Below are positions 34,235 through 44,610 of a stretch of 64,000 nt of DNA, one piece after another (positions within the stretch are counted from its first letter, which is position 1; each line of letters opens with the position of its first letter). Origin of the DNA: Burkholderiales bacterium (GTDB taxonomy: Bacteria > Pseudomonadota > Gammaproteobacteria > Burkholderiales > Burkholderiaceae); assembly GCA_026225235.1 (NCBI GenBank), contig JAMFSK010000156.1:18318-82317 (forward strand). Reading direction: 5' to 3'. Made by a program: the position numbers and the translations under genes. The notes under the pieces were generated by a model. That model made no database searches and was not told where the DNA came from. It was given only the letters and a program-made list of their open reading frames with translations.

Positions 34235-34693
34235 ATGCCGATCTATGCCTACCGTTGCGAGTCGTGCGGTTTTGCGCAAGACACGCTTCGCAAGATGTCC
34301 GACCCCCCGCTGTCGATCTGCCCCGAATGTGGCAAGGATACGTTCCGCAAGCAAGTCACGGCGGCCGGCTTCCAGTTGAAGGGCAGCGGATGGTATGTCA
34401 CGGACTTCCGCAATAATGGCAACGCACCGGCGAAGAGCGCCAAGACGAGCGGCGAGAGCGGCTCGGGCGGTGACGCCGGCGGCAAGGATGCCGCACCGGC
34501 GGCGCCCGGCAAGACGGGCGGCACGGGGGGTGAGTCGGCTGGTGGTTCCGGCGGCGGCTCGAGCGGCGAATCGTCGGGCAGCGCCGGCGCTTCGAGCGGG
34601 TCGGGCTCCGGGTCGGGCTCATCCGGCACGGCGTCGCCGTCTTCGCCGAGTTCCGGCAGCACGCCTTCCACCGGTGGCACGACCTCTTCCTAG
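34235..34693 (+). CDS. FmdB-type zinc-ribbon protein with Gly/Ser tail
   Basis: Small regulatory-type zinc ribbon, 152 residues. The first 60 residues are the FmdB family: MPIYAYRCESCGFAQD, then CPECGKDTFRKQVTAAGFQL, with two CxxC pairs for zinc, ending in KGSGWYVTDFR. The C-terminal 80 residues are almost only Gly, Ser, Ala, Thr and Pro, much longer and more biased than in most members of about 70-110 residues. FmdB proteins are suspected transcription or chaperone factors. AGGA lies ten bases before ATG 34235. It is followed by DUF502 and aspS, a conserved order in the Burkholderiaceae. Confidence 0.9.
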   Translation: MPIYAYRCESCGFAQDTLRKMSDPPLSICPECGKDTFRKQVTAAGFQLKGSGWYVTDFRNNGNAPAKSAKTSGESGSGGDAGGKDAAPAAPGKTGGTGGESAGGSGGGSSGESSGSAGASSGSGSGSGSSGTASPSSPSSGSTPSTGGTTSS

Positions 34694-34702
34694 GCCCTAT
34701 CG

Positions 34703-35362
34703 ATGACCGCAAAGACCGCGAAGTCCACCAAGAAAGTCACGCTCAAGACCTATTTCCTGACTGGTCTGCTGGTGCTGGTGCCGCTCGCGATCACCCTCTG
34801 GGTGCTCGGGCTGGTGATCGGCACCATGGACCAGACCCTGAATCTGCTGCCGGGTGCGTGGCAGCCTGAACGTCTGCTCGGCTTTAACCTGCCGGGTATC
34901 GGCGCGGTGCTCACGCTGGTCTTTATCTTTATCGTCGGGCTGCTGGCGCAGAATTTCATCGGCCAGACCCTCGTGAAGTGGTGGGAAACGCTGCTTGCGC
35001 ATATTCCGGTCGTCGGTCCGCTTTACACCAGTGTCAAGCAGGTCTCGGACACGCTGCTCTCGAGCAGCGGCAACGCGTTCCGCAAGGCGCTCCTGATCGA
35101 GTACCCGCGCAAGGGCTGTTTCACGATCGCCTTCATGACCGGCATCCCGGGTGGCGATGTGGCCAATCACCTCGAGGGTGAGCACGTGAGCGTGTACGTG
35201 CCGACCACGCCGAACCCTACCTCGGGTTTTTTCCTGATGTTGCCGCGCGCTGACGTCGTCGAACTCGACATGACCGTCGATGCCGCATTGAAGTACATCG
35301 TGTCGATGGGCGTGGTCGCGCCGACCATGCCGACGCGGCGGCCGATCGATCCGCCATTGTGA
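34703..35362 (+). CDS. DUF502 family membrane protein
   Basis: Inner-membrane protein, 219 residues. Two membrane segments are apparent, TYFLTGLLVLVPLAITLWVL (17-36) and IGAVLTLVFIFIVGLLAQNF (66-85), followed by a soluble part with IPVVGPLYTSVKQVSDTLL and the DUF502 signature PNPTSGFFLMLPRADV. It lies between fmdB (9 bases) and aspS (76 bases). Function is unknown for the whole family; the linkage to aspS is widely conserved among betaproteobacteria. Confidence 0.92.
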   Translation: MTAKTAKSTKKVTLKTYFLTGLLVLVPLAITLWVLGLVIGTMDQTLNLLPGAWQPERLLGFNLPGIGAVLTLVFIFIVGLLAQNFIGQTLVKWWETLLAHIPVVGPLYTSVKQVSDTLLSSSGNAFRKALLIEYPRKGCFTIAFMTGIPGGDVANHLEGEHVSVYVPTTPNPTSGFFLMLPRADVVELDMTVDAALKYIVSMGVVAPTMPTRRPIDPPL

Positions 35363-35438
35363 AACGCGGGCGCGCGCCGCCCGCTGTGAGCATTTCCCAT
35401 ACCGAAGCAACGAAGCAATTAGACCGAAAGTCCATACC

Positions 35439-37244
<1,806 letters not shown>

Positions 37245-37294
37245 GACGATCGCTGCCCTGGGCTGAAGTTGGCTCGGGGTCGCTTTTCATTGAG

Positions 37295-37326
37295 AGGGTC
37301 CCGATTTCGGGGCCCTTTGTTTTTGT
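37295..37326 (+). terminator. Terminator after aspS
   Basis: AGGGTCCCGA pairs with TCGGGGCCCT (one G-T pair) around a short loop, followed by TTGTTTTTG. It starts about 50 bases after the aspS stop. Confidence 0.85.
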
Positions 37327-37747
37327 GCCACCCATCGCTCAACTACGGAATCAGTCGATCGATTTGCCGTTTCCCTTGCGCTGCGTGCCGTCGCACTGTT
37401 CTCCTTTAAATATGGACAACGCGTGTTGAGGGCCGCCATAGCGTGCTTGGTTAAGTGATGCCGTTAAGAATTAGCCTCCTTGAATGAAGACCGAACTTCG
37501 CTCGGGGCGGCTCTCCGGTGCGTTCCGCATAGCGTCGTTTTTGGCGCTCCGAGTGCATGCGCCGGCGATCGACGCGTTTGGCCCCCGCAGGCAGAGCAGC
37601 AAGCGGCCTTTGGTATTCCGTGTGCCTTTTGAAATCGGCACTCTCGCGGTATATCCACGCTGGCGCGAAGCCGACTAAAAGGACCCTCCCGCGCGCGCCG
37701 CGCCACATGCCTGCTATCGTTACGGTGTTCGAACTCCGGCAGGCGTC
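37327..37747. other. Gene-free stretch before nudB
   Basis: I see no credible coding region. Frames of 60-80 codons on both strands have no family features. AAGGAGG occurs on the minus strand near 37473-37482 but has no start codon in register. Confidence 0.5.
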
Positions 37748-38218
37748 ATGCGGTCCTTCAAAATTCCCGAATCCGTGCTGGTGGTGATCCATACCGCCGA
37801 GCTCGAAGTGCTGTTGATCGAACGTGCGGATCGCGCGGGTTTCTGGCAGTCCGTCACGGGCTCGAAAGACCATCTCGAAGAGCCGCTCCCCACCGTCGCC
37901 GCGCGTGAGGTGGCGGAGGAGACGGGCATCGTCGTGGGCTCGCCGCGCGTGCCGCATGGAGCCCTCGTCGACTGGCAACACACGATTGACTATGAGATCT
38001 ACCCGGTCTGGCGCCATCGTTATGCGCCGGGCGTAGTCCGCAATACCGAGCACTGGTTCGGCCTGACCGTGCCGCGCGATTGCGAGATCACGCTCGCGCC
38101 ACGCGAGCACACAGCGCACGTGTGGCTGCCCTATCAGGACGCAGCCGCGCGCTGTTTTTCACGATCCAATGCAGAGGCGATCCTGCAATTGCCCCATCGC
38201 CTGCGAGCCACTGCATGA
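37748..38218 (+). CDS. nudB: Nudix hydrolase, dihydroneopterin triphosphate pyrophosphatase-like
   Basis: Nudix enzyme, 156 residues. The Nudix box is complete: G(SKDHL)E(EPLPTVA)AREVAEETGI, around residues 37-60. The substrate-side pattern VVIHTAELEVLLIERAD and GFWQSVTGSKD is that of NudB, which removes pyrophosphate from dihydroneopterin triphosphate in folate synthesis. It precedes clsB with the ATGA overlap of start and stop codons (38215-38218), implying coupled translation. Role is by family; substrate not proven. Confidence 0.9.
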   Translation: MRSFKIPESVLVVIHTAELEVLLIERADRAGFWQSVTGSKDHLEEPLPTVAAREVAEETGIVVGSPRVPHGALVDWQHTIDYEIYPVWRHRYAPGVVRNTEHWFGLTVPRDCEITLAPREHTAHVWLPYQDAAARCFSRSNAEAILQLPHRLRATA

Positions 38219-39456
38219 CGAACGAAAGCGACGAACTGCTTGACTCGTCCACCGGCGGGCCGAATCGCGCACTGCTAAGCGGCCGCCGTGGTGCGCGTCT
38301 GCAGTTCTCCGCCGGTAATAGCTTGCGTCTGTTTCAATCGGGCACCGACTATTTCGCGGCACTGGTCGAACGGATCCGCGCAGCCCATCGTAGTGTCGTG
38401 CTCGAGGTGTACATCTTCTGCCACGATGACGCCGGTGCGCAGGTGTCGGCAGCGCTAGTCGAAGCCGCGAAGCGGGGGCTGTCGGTACGCGTGATTACCG
38501 ATGGCATCGGCACGTCACGCAATCTGCGTTTCTTCGACGACTGGCGCGCGCACGGTGTGCGCTTCCGAATTTTCAATCCGCATTTGTTCGGTCGTTTTGG
38601 CTTTGCTCGCACGCATCGCAAGATCGCATCGATCGATGGTGAAGTCGCCTTTGTCGGTGGCATCAATATCGTCGACGATCTCGAAAACAACGGCATGAAA
38701 CTCGACGAACCGCGCTGGGATTTCGCGGTCGAGGTGGCCGGCCCGGTCGCCGCTGAAGTGGCCGACGCGTTTGAACAGCAATGGCGACGGCTTGACCCGA
38801 ACCCGGTCAGTTCGACCTTGCGTCGCACACTGACTTTCGTGCGCGGGGGCGTGCAGACGGACATCGAAGCGACCCCGCGCACGCCACAGATTGCTTTCAT
38901 CGCGCGCGACAACCTGAACCGTCGCCGCACCATCGAAAAGGCCTATCTCCACGCCATCGGCCGCGCGCGCGATGAGGTGGTGCTGGCGAACCCTTACTTC
39001 GTCCCGGGTCGCAAGCTGCGTCGTGCGCTGGTCGGTGCGGCGCAACGCGGTCTGCGCGTCAAGCTGCTGATCGGACGAAAGGAATTCCGCCTGCTCGACT
39101 ATGCCGTGCCCCTGCTGTACGGGATGCTGCTGCGCGCCGGTGCGCAGATCGCCGAGTATGACAAGACGATGTTGCATGGCAAGGTCGCGGTGATCGATGG
39201 CAGTTGGGCCACCGTGGGTTCGTCCAATCTCGATGCCCTGAGCCTGCTGCTCAACCATGAAGCGAACGTGGTGATTGCCAACTACCCCGAGGTGAGCGAG
39301 TTGCGCGACGCGATCCTGTCGGCGTTTGAAGAGTCGCCCAAGATCGACCAGCAGCGCTACGCGGCGCGGCCGTTACCGGAACGATTACTGAATTGGCTGA
39401 CCTATAACGCCTACCGCGTCGCCATGAAAATGCTCACGGTCGGCGAGTACGATTAA
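38215..39456 (+). CDS. clsB: Cardiolipin synthase B-type phospholipase D enzyme
   Basis: Phospholipase D superfamily protein, 413 residues. Two HKD motifs are present: HRKIASIDGEVAFVGG (near residue 138) and HGKVAVIDGSWATVGSSNLD (near residue 321). This matches ClsB, which makes cardiolipin from phosphatidylglycerol at the inner membrane. ATG 38215 overlaps the nudB stop, so the long upstream frame is not used. After the gene come a 9-bp tandem repeat (39463-39489) and a strong inverted repeat (39508-39539). Confidence 0.92.
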   Translation: MTNESDELLDSSTGGPNRALLSGRRGARLQFSAGNSLRLFQSGTDYFAALVERIRAAHRSVVLEVYIFCHDDAGAQVSAALVEAAKRGLSVRVITDGIGTSRNLRFFDDWRAHGVRFRIFNPHLFGRFGFARTHRKIASIDGEVAFVGGINIVDDLENNGMKLDEPRWDFAVEVAGPVAAEVADAFEQQWRRLDPNPVSSTLRRTLTFVRGGVQTDIEATPRTPQIAFIARDNLNRRRTIEKAYLHAIGRARDEVVLANPYFVPGRKLRRALVGAAQRGLRVKLLIGRKEFRLLDYAVPLLYGMLLRAGAQIAEYDKTMLHGKVAVIDGSWATVGSSNLDALSLLLNHEANVVIANYPEVSELRDAILSAFEESPKIDQQRYAARPLPERLLNWLTYNAYRVAMKMLTVGEYD

Positions 39457-39462
39457 CGTCCC

Positions 39463-39489
39463 GGCTGCGCGGGCTGCGCGGGCTGCGTG
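39463..39489. repeat. 9-bp tandem repeat (3 copies)
   Basis: GGCTGCGCG, GGCTGCGCG and GGCTGCGTG in direct succession, with a partial fourth. It lies six bases after the clsB stop codon, non-coding. Confidence 0.85.
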
Positions 39490-39507
39490 GGCTGGCGATC
39501 GGCCCGT

Positions 39508-39539
39508 GGTCGGGCGAGGGGCATTTAAAACGCCCGACC
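39508..39539 (+). terminator. Inverted repeat downstream of clsB
   Basis: GGTCGGGCG (39508-39516) is exactly complementary to CGCCCGACC (39531-39539), loop 14. No T tract follows, so it may be a weak terminator or a processing signal. Confidence 0.5.
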
Positions 39540-39622
39540 CGAACGACTCGCTTTAGCGGCATGCCACGGGTCCGACTTTCCCCTCAGCTCCGCCGGTTAG
39601 ATAACGGTTTCTAATAAAGTGC

Positions 39623-39652
39623 TTGTGACTACGATGGCCGGCAACACACAAT
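39623..39652 (+). promoter_or_regulatory. Predicted promoter of the TetR gene
   Basis: TTGTGA (39623-39628) and CACAAT (39647-39652) are 18 bases apart, 49 bases before the TetR start. The palindrome ACGGCCGT at 39656-39663, extended imperfectly to GTACGGCCGTTC, lies at the expected start site and may be an operator for TetR itself. Confidence 0.4.
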
Positions 39653-39700
39653 AGTACGGCCGTTCGTTTTTCGGCAGAACAAGAGTGAACGGTAAAGGAT

Positions 39701-40306
39701 ATGCGAAAAGGCGAACAAACGCGGGCCGCGATTCTGGATGCGGCGCTTGAACTGGCAAGTCGTGACGGTCTCGAGGGACTGACTATCGGCTTGCTCGCGG
39801 AGCGCATGCAGATGAGCAAGAGCGGTGTGTTCGCGCACTTCGGCTCGCGCGAGGACCTGCAGGTCGAAGTCGTGCGGGAATATCACCGCCGCTTCGAGCA
39901 AGAGGTCTTCTACCCGGCACTGCAGGAACCGCGCGGTCTGCCGCGCCTGCGCACGATGATGTGGCGATGGATCGACAAGCGGGTGCAGGAAGTGACCACC
40001 GGCTGCATCTACATCAGCGGCGCGGTCGAGTACGACGACCGTGCGGAAAGTCCGGTGCGCGCGGAGCTTGTGCAGAGCGTGACGATCTGGCGCAGCGCGT
40101 TGCTGCGCGCGATACGCCAGGCAATGGAAGAAGGCCATCTGCGGGCCGACACCGACCCGCAGATGATGTTGCTCGAGCTGTACAGCCTGACGCTGGGCCT
40201 GCATCACGACGGGCGCTTCCTGCGCCTGCCCGATGCCGTTGAACTCACGCGTCGCGCGCTCGAGAAGTTATTTGATTCGTATCAGAGCGGGGTCGTGCGG
40301 CACTAG
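39701..40306 (+). CDS. TetR-family regulator of the beta-oxidation operon
   Basis: TetR-type regulator of 201 residues. The N-terminal HTH is unambiguous: RAAILDAALELASRDGLEGL, then IGLLAERMQMSKSGVFAHFG and SREDLQ. A ligand-binding helical domain follows. It is on the same strand as, and 44 bases before, the acyl-CoA dehydrogenase of the beta-oxidation operon. The family includes fatty-acyl-CoA sensors (PsrA, FadR of Bacillus), so control of this operon is probable but inferred. Confidence 0.93.
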   Translation: MRKGEQTRAAILDAALELASRDGLEGLTIGLLAERMQMSKSGVFAHFGSREDLQVEVVREYHRRFEQEVFYPALQEPRGLPRLRTMMWRWIDKRVQEVTTGCIYISGAVEYDDRAESPVRAELVQSVTIWRSALLRAIRQAMEEGHLRADTDPQMMLLELYSLTLGLHHDGRFLRLPDAVELTRRALEKLFDSYQSGVVRH

Positions 40307-40350
40307 AGCGCGCGCGCCGTTACACCAGTTCGATAATATTGGAGAGACTC

Positions 40351-42135
40351 ATGGGTCAGTACGCCGCGCCGCTGCGCGATATGCAATTCGTCCTGCACGA
40401 ATTGCTCGATGTCGAAGGCGAACTCAAGCAGATGCCCAAGCATGGGGACATCGATGCCGACACCATCAACCAGGTGATCGAGGAAGCCGGCAAGTTCTGC
40501 GCGGATGTGATCTTCCCGCTCAACCGGAGTGGCGATGAGGAAGGCTGCCACTGGGACGACGGTGTGGTCACCACGCCCAAGGGGTTCAAGGAAGCCTATC
40601 GTCAATACGTCGAGGCTGGTTGGCCGGCGCTTGGCTGCGATCCCGATTTCGGCGGCCAGGGCCTGCCGATCCTGGTGAACAATGCCTTGTTCGAAATGCT
40701 GAACTCGGCGAACCAGGCGTGGACCATGTACCCGGGTCTCTCGCACGGCGCTTACGAGTGCCTGCATATGCATGGCACCGACGAACAAAAGCGCATCTAT
40801 CTTTCCAAGCTCGTGTCTGGGGAATGGACCGGCACCATGTGTCTGACCGAGCCGCATTGCGGCACCGACCTCGGCATGCTGCGCACCAAGGCCGAGCCGC
40901 AGGCCGACGGCAGCTACAAGATCACCGGCACGAAGATTTTTATCTCGAGCGGTGAGCATGACCTGGCCGACAACATCATCCACCTCGTGCTCGCCCGTCT
41001 GCCGGATGCGCCTCCCGGAACCAAGGGCATCTCGCTATTCGCGGTGCCGAAGTTCCATCCGACTGCCGAAGGCGGTGTCGGCGAGCGCAATACCATCAAG
41101 TGCGGCTCGATCGAACACAAGATGGGCATCCACGGTAACTCGACCTGCGTGATGAATCTCGACGATGCGGTCGGCACCCTGGTCGGCGAGCCGAACAAGG
41201 GGCTCAACGCGATGTTCGTGATGATGAATGCCGCGCGCCTCGGCGTCGGCATGCAAGGTCTCGGGCTCACCGAAGTCGCTTATCAGAACTCGCTTGCCTA
41301 CGCGAAAGACCGCCTGCAGATGCGTTCGCTGAGCGGCCCGAAAGCACCGGACAAGCCGGCCGACCCGATCATCGTGCACCCCGACGTGCGCCGCATGTTG
41401 TTGACGCAGAAAGCCTATGTCGAAGCTGGCCGCGCCTTCTCGTACTGGATCGCGCTGCAGATCGACAAAGAGCTTTCACACGAAGACGAAGCGGTGCGCA
41501 AGGACGCGGCCGATCTCGTCGCATTGCTCACGCCGATCATCAAGGCGTTCCTGACTGACAACGCGTTCGAGGCCACCAACCTCGGCTTGCAGGTGTTTGG
41601 CGGTCATGGCTTCATCCGCGAATGGGGCATGGAGCAATACGTGCGCGACGCGCGGATCAACATGATCTACGAAGGCACCAACACAATTCAGTCGCTCGAC
41701 TTGCTGGGTCGCAAGGTGCTCGGCGACATGGGCGCGAAGATGAAAAAGTTCGGCAAGATCGTGCAGGAATTTGTCGAGCAGGAAGGCGTGAAGTCAGAGA
41801 TGCAGGAGTTCATCAACCCGCTCGCTGACGTCGGTGAAAAGCTCCAGAAGCTGACCATGGAAATCGGCATGAAGGCGATGGCGAACCCCGATGAAGTCGG
41901 TGCGGCCGCAGTGCCTTACCTGCGTGTGGCGGGCCATGTGGTGTTTGCCTACTTCTGGGCACGCATGGCGCGTATCGCGCTCGACAAGCAAGCGAGCGGC
42001 GACCCGTTCTACAAGGCGAAGCTGGCGACCGCACGTTTCTATTTCGCGAAACTGCTGCCTGAAACGGCCTTCCAGATCCGCGCGGCACGCGCCGGTGTGA
42101 AGCCGTTGATGGATCTCGAAGCCGAACTGTTCTGA
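40351..42135 (+). CDS. Acyl-CoA dehydrogenase, long form with C-terminal extension
   Basis: FAD enzyme of 594 residues that forms the trans-2 double bond in fatty acyl-CoA. The core holds CLTEPHCGTDLGMLRTKA, KITGTKIFISSGEHDL and QVFGGHGFIREWGMEQYVRD; RINMIYEGTNTIQSLDLLGRKV is a strong landmark. The last 130 residues are the ACAD C-terminal domain of the DmdC-like branch. GGAGAG lies six bases before ATG 40351. It heads the operon with fadB and fadA genes (23 and 19 bases apart). Confidence 0.94.
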   Translation: MGQYAAPLRDMQFVLHELLDVEGELKQMPKHGDIDADTINQVIEEAGKFCADVIFPLNRSGDEEGCHWDDGVVTTPKGFKEAYRQYVEAGWPALGCDPDFGGQGLPILVNNALFEMLNSANQAWTMYPGLSHGAYECLHMHGTDEQKRIYLSKLVSGEWTGTMCLTEPHCGTDLGMLRTKAEPQADGSYKITGTKIFISSGEHDLADNIIHLVLARLPDAPPGTKGISLFAVPKFHPTAEGGVGERNTIKCGSIEHKMGIHGNSTCVMNLDDAVGTLVGEPNKGLNAMFVMMNAARLGVGMQGLGLTEVAYQNSLAYAKDRLQMRSLSGPKAPDKPADPIIVHPDVRRMLLTQKAYVEAGRAFSYWIALQIDKELSHEDEAVRKDAADLVALLTPIIKAFLTDNAFEATNLGLQVFGGHGFIREWGMEQYVRDARINMIYEGTNTIQSLDLLGRKVLGDMGAKMKKFGKIVQEFVEQEGVKSEMQEFINPLADVGEKLQKLTMEIGMKAMANPDEVGAAAVPYLRVAGHVVFAYFWARMARIALDKQASGDPFYKAKLATARFYFAKLLPETAFQIRAARAGVKPLMDLEAELF

Positions 42136-42158
42136 CCGACCCAACCCGGAGAATCTCT

Positions 42159-44591
42159 GTGAGCAATCTGATTATTCGCAAGGTCGCGGTGCTGGGCGCC
42201 GGCGTGATGGGAGCGCAGATCGCGGCGCACCTGGTCAACGCGAAGGTGCCGGTGCTGCTGTTTGACCTGCCCGCGAAAGAAGGTCCGAAGAATGCGATCG
42301 CCCTGAAGGCGATCGAGAATCTCAAGAAGCTGAGCCCGGCGCCGTTCGGCGTCAAGGAAGACGCCCAGTATATCGAGCCGGCGAACTACGAAGACGACCT
42401 CGACAAGCTCAAGGACTGCGACTTGGTCATCGAGGCGATCGCCGAGCGTATGGACTGGAAGCACGACCTGTACAAGAAGGTCGCACCGGCCCTGGGCGCG
42501 AACGCGATCTTCGCTTCGAACACCTCGGGCCTGTCGATCACGGCGCTGTCTGAAGGCTTCGATGACACGCTCAAGGCGCGCTTCTGCGGTGTGCACTTTT
42601 TTAACCCGCCGCGCTATATGCACCTGGTCGAACTGATCCCGACCGCGACGACCGCGCCGGCGATTCTCGACGATCTCGAAACCTTCCTGACCAGCGTGGT
42701 CGGCAAGGGCGTCGTGCGGGCCAAAGATACGCCGAACTTCATCGCCAACCGCGTCGGCATCTTCTCGATTCTCGCCGTGGTGACCGAGGCCGGCAAATTC
42801 GGCCTGGGTTTTGATGTGGTCGACGACCTGACCGGCGCACGCCTGGGCCGCGCGAAGTCCGCGACCTTTCGCACGGCGGACGTGGTCGGCCTCGACACGA
42901 TGGCGCATGTGATCAAGACGATGCAGGACACGCTCGCCGACGATCCGTTTTACCCGGTCTACCAGACTCCTGCCGTGCTCAAGGCGCTCGTCGAAAAGGG
43001 CGCACTCGGGCAAAAGACCGGCGCCGGCTTCTACAAGAAGGAAGGCAAGGTCATCAAGGTGCTCGACCCCACAAAGGGCGAGTACGTCGAATCGAACGGC
43101 AAGGCGGACGAACTCGTCGGCCGCATCCTCAAGCGTCCGCCCGCCGAGCGCCTGAAGCTGCTGCGCGAATCGGACAATGCGCAGGCGCAGTTCTTGTGGT
43201 CAATCTTCCGCGACGTGTTCCATTACATCGCCGTGCATCTCGAGTCGATCGCCGACAATGCGCGCGACGTCGACCTCGCGATCCGCTGGGGTTTCGGCTG
43301 GAACGAGGGCCCGTTCGAAGGCTGGCAGGCCGCCGGCTGGAAGCAGGTCGCCGAGTGGGTCAAGGCCGATATCGACGCGGGCAAGGCGCTCGCCAACGTG
43401 CCGTTGCCCGCCTGGGTTTTCGAGGGCAAGGTTGCGGAGAACCAGGGCGTGCATGGGGCGGCGGGTTCTTACTCGCCTGTGGCAAAGGACTTTGTGCCGC
43501 GCAGCGCGCTTGCTGTCTATGACCGGCAAGTGTTCCGCGCGCCTGTCTTTGGCGCGGCGGTCAGCGATCCGCTCAAGTATGGCAAGACCCTGTTCGAGAC
43601 CGAGACCGTGCGCGCATGGGTCGACGATCGGGCGGGCGAAGACGATGTCGTGATCGTCTCGTTCAAGAGCAAGATGAACACGATCGGGCCGTCGGTGCTC
43701 GACGGCATTTCGCAGGCGATCGACATTGCCGAGAAATCGTACAGGGGCGTCGTGATCTGGCAACCGACGTCGCTGAAACTCGGTACACCGGGCGGCCCGT
43801 TCTCGGCCGGTGCGAACCTCGAGGAAGCGATGCCGGCCTTCATGTCCGGTGGCGCAAAGGGGATCGAGCCCTTCGTCAAGAAATTCCAGGACGGCATGAT
43901 GCGCGTCAAGTACGCAAACGTGCCGGTCGTGGTTGCAGTTTCGGGCATCGCGCTCGGTGGCGGTTGCGAACTGTCGCTGCATAGCGCCAAGCGCGTTGCG
44001 CACTTCGAGAGCTACTTCGGGCTTGTCGAGATCGGTGTTGGCCTGGTGCCGGCGGGTGGTGGGCTAAAGGAAGCCGCATTGCGTGCAGCCGAGGCCGCGC
44101 AAGCCGCCGACAGCACGAACTACCTGCAGTTCCTGACCAAGTCGTTCACGAACGCGGCGACCGCGAAGGTCTCCGCCTCGGCGCTCGATGCCCGCACGAT
44201 GGGCTATCTGAAGCCGTCGGACACCATCGTCTTCAATGTGTTCGAACTGCTGCATACCGCGAAGGGCGAAGTCCGCGCGCTTGCTGAGGCAGGTTACCGC
44301 GCGCCGCTGCGCGCACGGGCCATCCCGGTGGCCGGACGCGCGGGCATCGCGACGATCCGCGCACAGCTGGTCAATATGCGTGATGGCCGCTTCATCTCGG
44401 CGCACGACTACTTGATCGCGGGCAAGATCGCCGAGTGCGTGTGCGGCGGGGATGTCGAGACCGGAAGCCTGGTCGACGAGGAATGGCTTCTCAAACTCGA
44501 ACGCAAGGCCTTTGTCGAGCTGCTCGGCACGGCCAAGACGCAGGAACGGATCATGGGCTTGTTGCAGACCGGCAAGCCGGTCCGCAACTAA
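42159..44591 (+). CDS. fadB: Fused 3-hydroxyacyl-CoA dehydrogenase / enoyl-CoA hydratase (FadB-like)
   Basis: Bifunctional enzyme, 810 residues, with dehydrogenase first and hydratase second, the reverse order of E. coli FadB. The NAD site is VAVLGAGVMGAQIAAHL; the dehydrogenase signature is GVHFFNPPRYMHLVELIP. The C-terminal hydratase part starts near 500 with VVIVSFKSKMNTIGPSVLDG and includes ALGGGCELSLHS. It catalyses hydration of enoyl-CoA and oxidation of 3-hydroxyacyl-CoA. It begins with GTG 42159. With the acyl-CoA dehydrogenase and thiolase it completes the beta-oxidation cycle. Confidence 0.94.
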   Translation: MSNLIIRKVAVLGAGVMGAQIAAHLVNAKVPVLLFDLPAKEGPKNAIALKAIENLKKLSPAPFGVKEDAQYIEPANYEDDLDKLKDCDLVIEAIAERMDWKHDLYKKVAPALGANAIFASNTSGLSITALSEGFDDTLKARFCGVHFFNPPRYMHLVELIPTATTAPAILDDLETFLTSVVGKGVVRAKDTPNFIANRVGIFSILAVVTEAGKFGLGFDVVDDLTGARLGRAKSATFRTADVVGLDTMAHVIKTMQDTLADDPFYPVYQTPAVLKALVEKGALGQKTGAGFYKKEGKVIKVLDPTKGEYVESNGKADELVGRILKRPPAERLKLLRESDNAQAQFLWSIFRDVFHYIAVHLESIADNARDVDLAIRWGFGWNEGPFEGWQAAGWKQVAEWVKADIDAGKALANVPLPAWVFEGKVAENQGVHGAAGSYSPVAKDFVPRSALAVYDRQVFRAPVFGAAVSDPLKYGKTLFETETVRAWVDDRAGEDDVVIVSFKSKMNTIGPSVLDGISQAIDIAEKSYRGVVIWQPTSLKLGTPGGPFSAGANLEEAMPAFMSGGAKGIEPFVKKFQDGMMRVKYANVPVVVAVSGIALGGGCELSLHSAKRVAHFESYFGLVEIGVGLVPAGGGLKEAALRAAEAAQAADSTNYLQFLTKSFTNAATAKVSASALDARTMGYLKPSDTIVFNVFELLHTAKGEVRALAEAGYRAPLRARAIPVAGRAGIATIRAQLVNMRDGRFISAHDYLIAGKIAECVCGGDVETGSLVDEEWLLKLERKAFVELLGTAKTQERIMGLLQTGKPVRN

Positions 44592-44610
44592 GCGCACAAC
44601 GGAGCACGAA

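Noticed and set aside
37484..37678. A 64-codon frame before nudB
   Set aside because: No ribosome site, no family features, and overlapping frames of similar length in other registers.
37727..37745. tRNA-like GTTCGAACTCC word
   Set aside because: No acceptor, anticodon or D-arm sequences around it; chance match to a T-loop.
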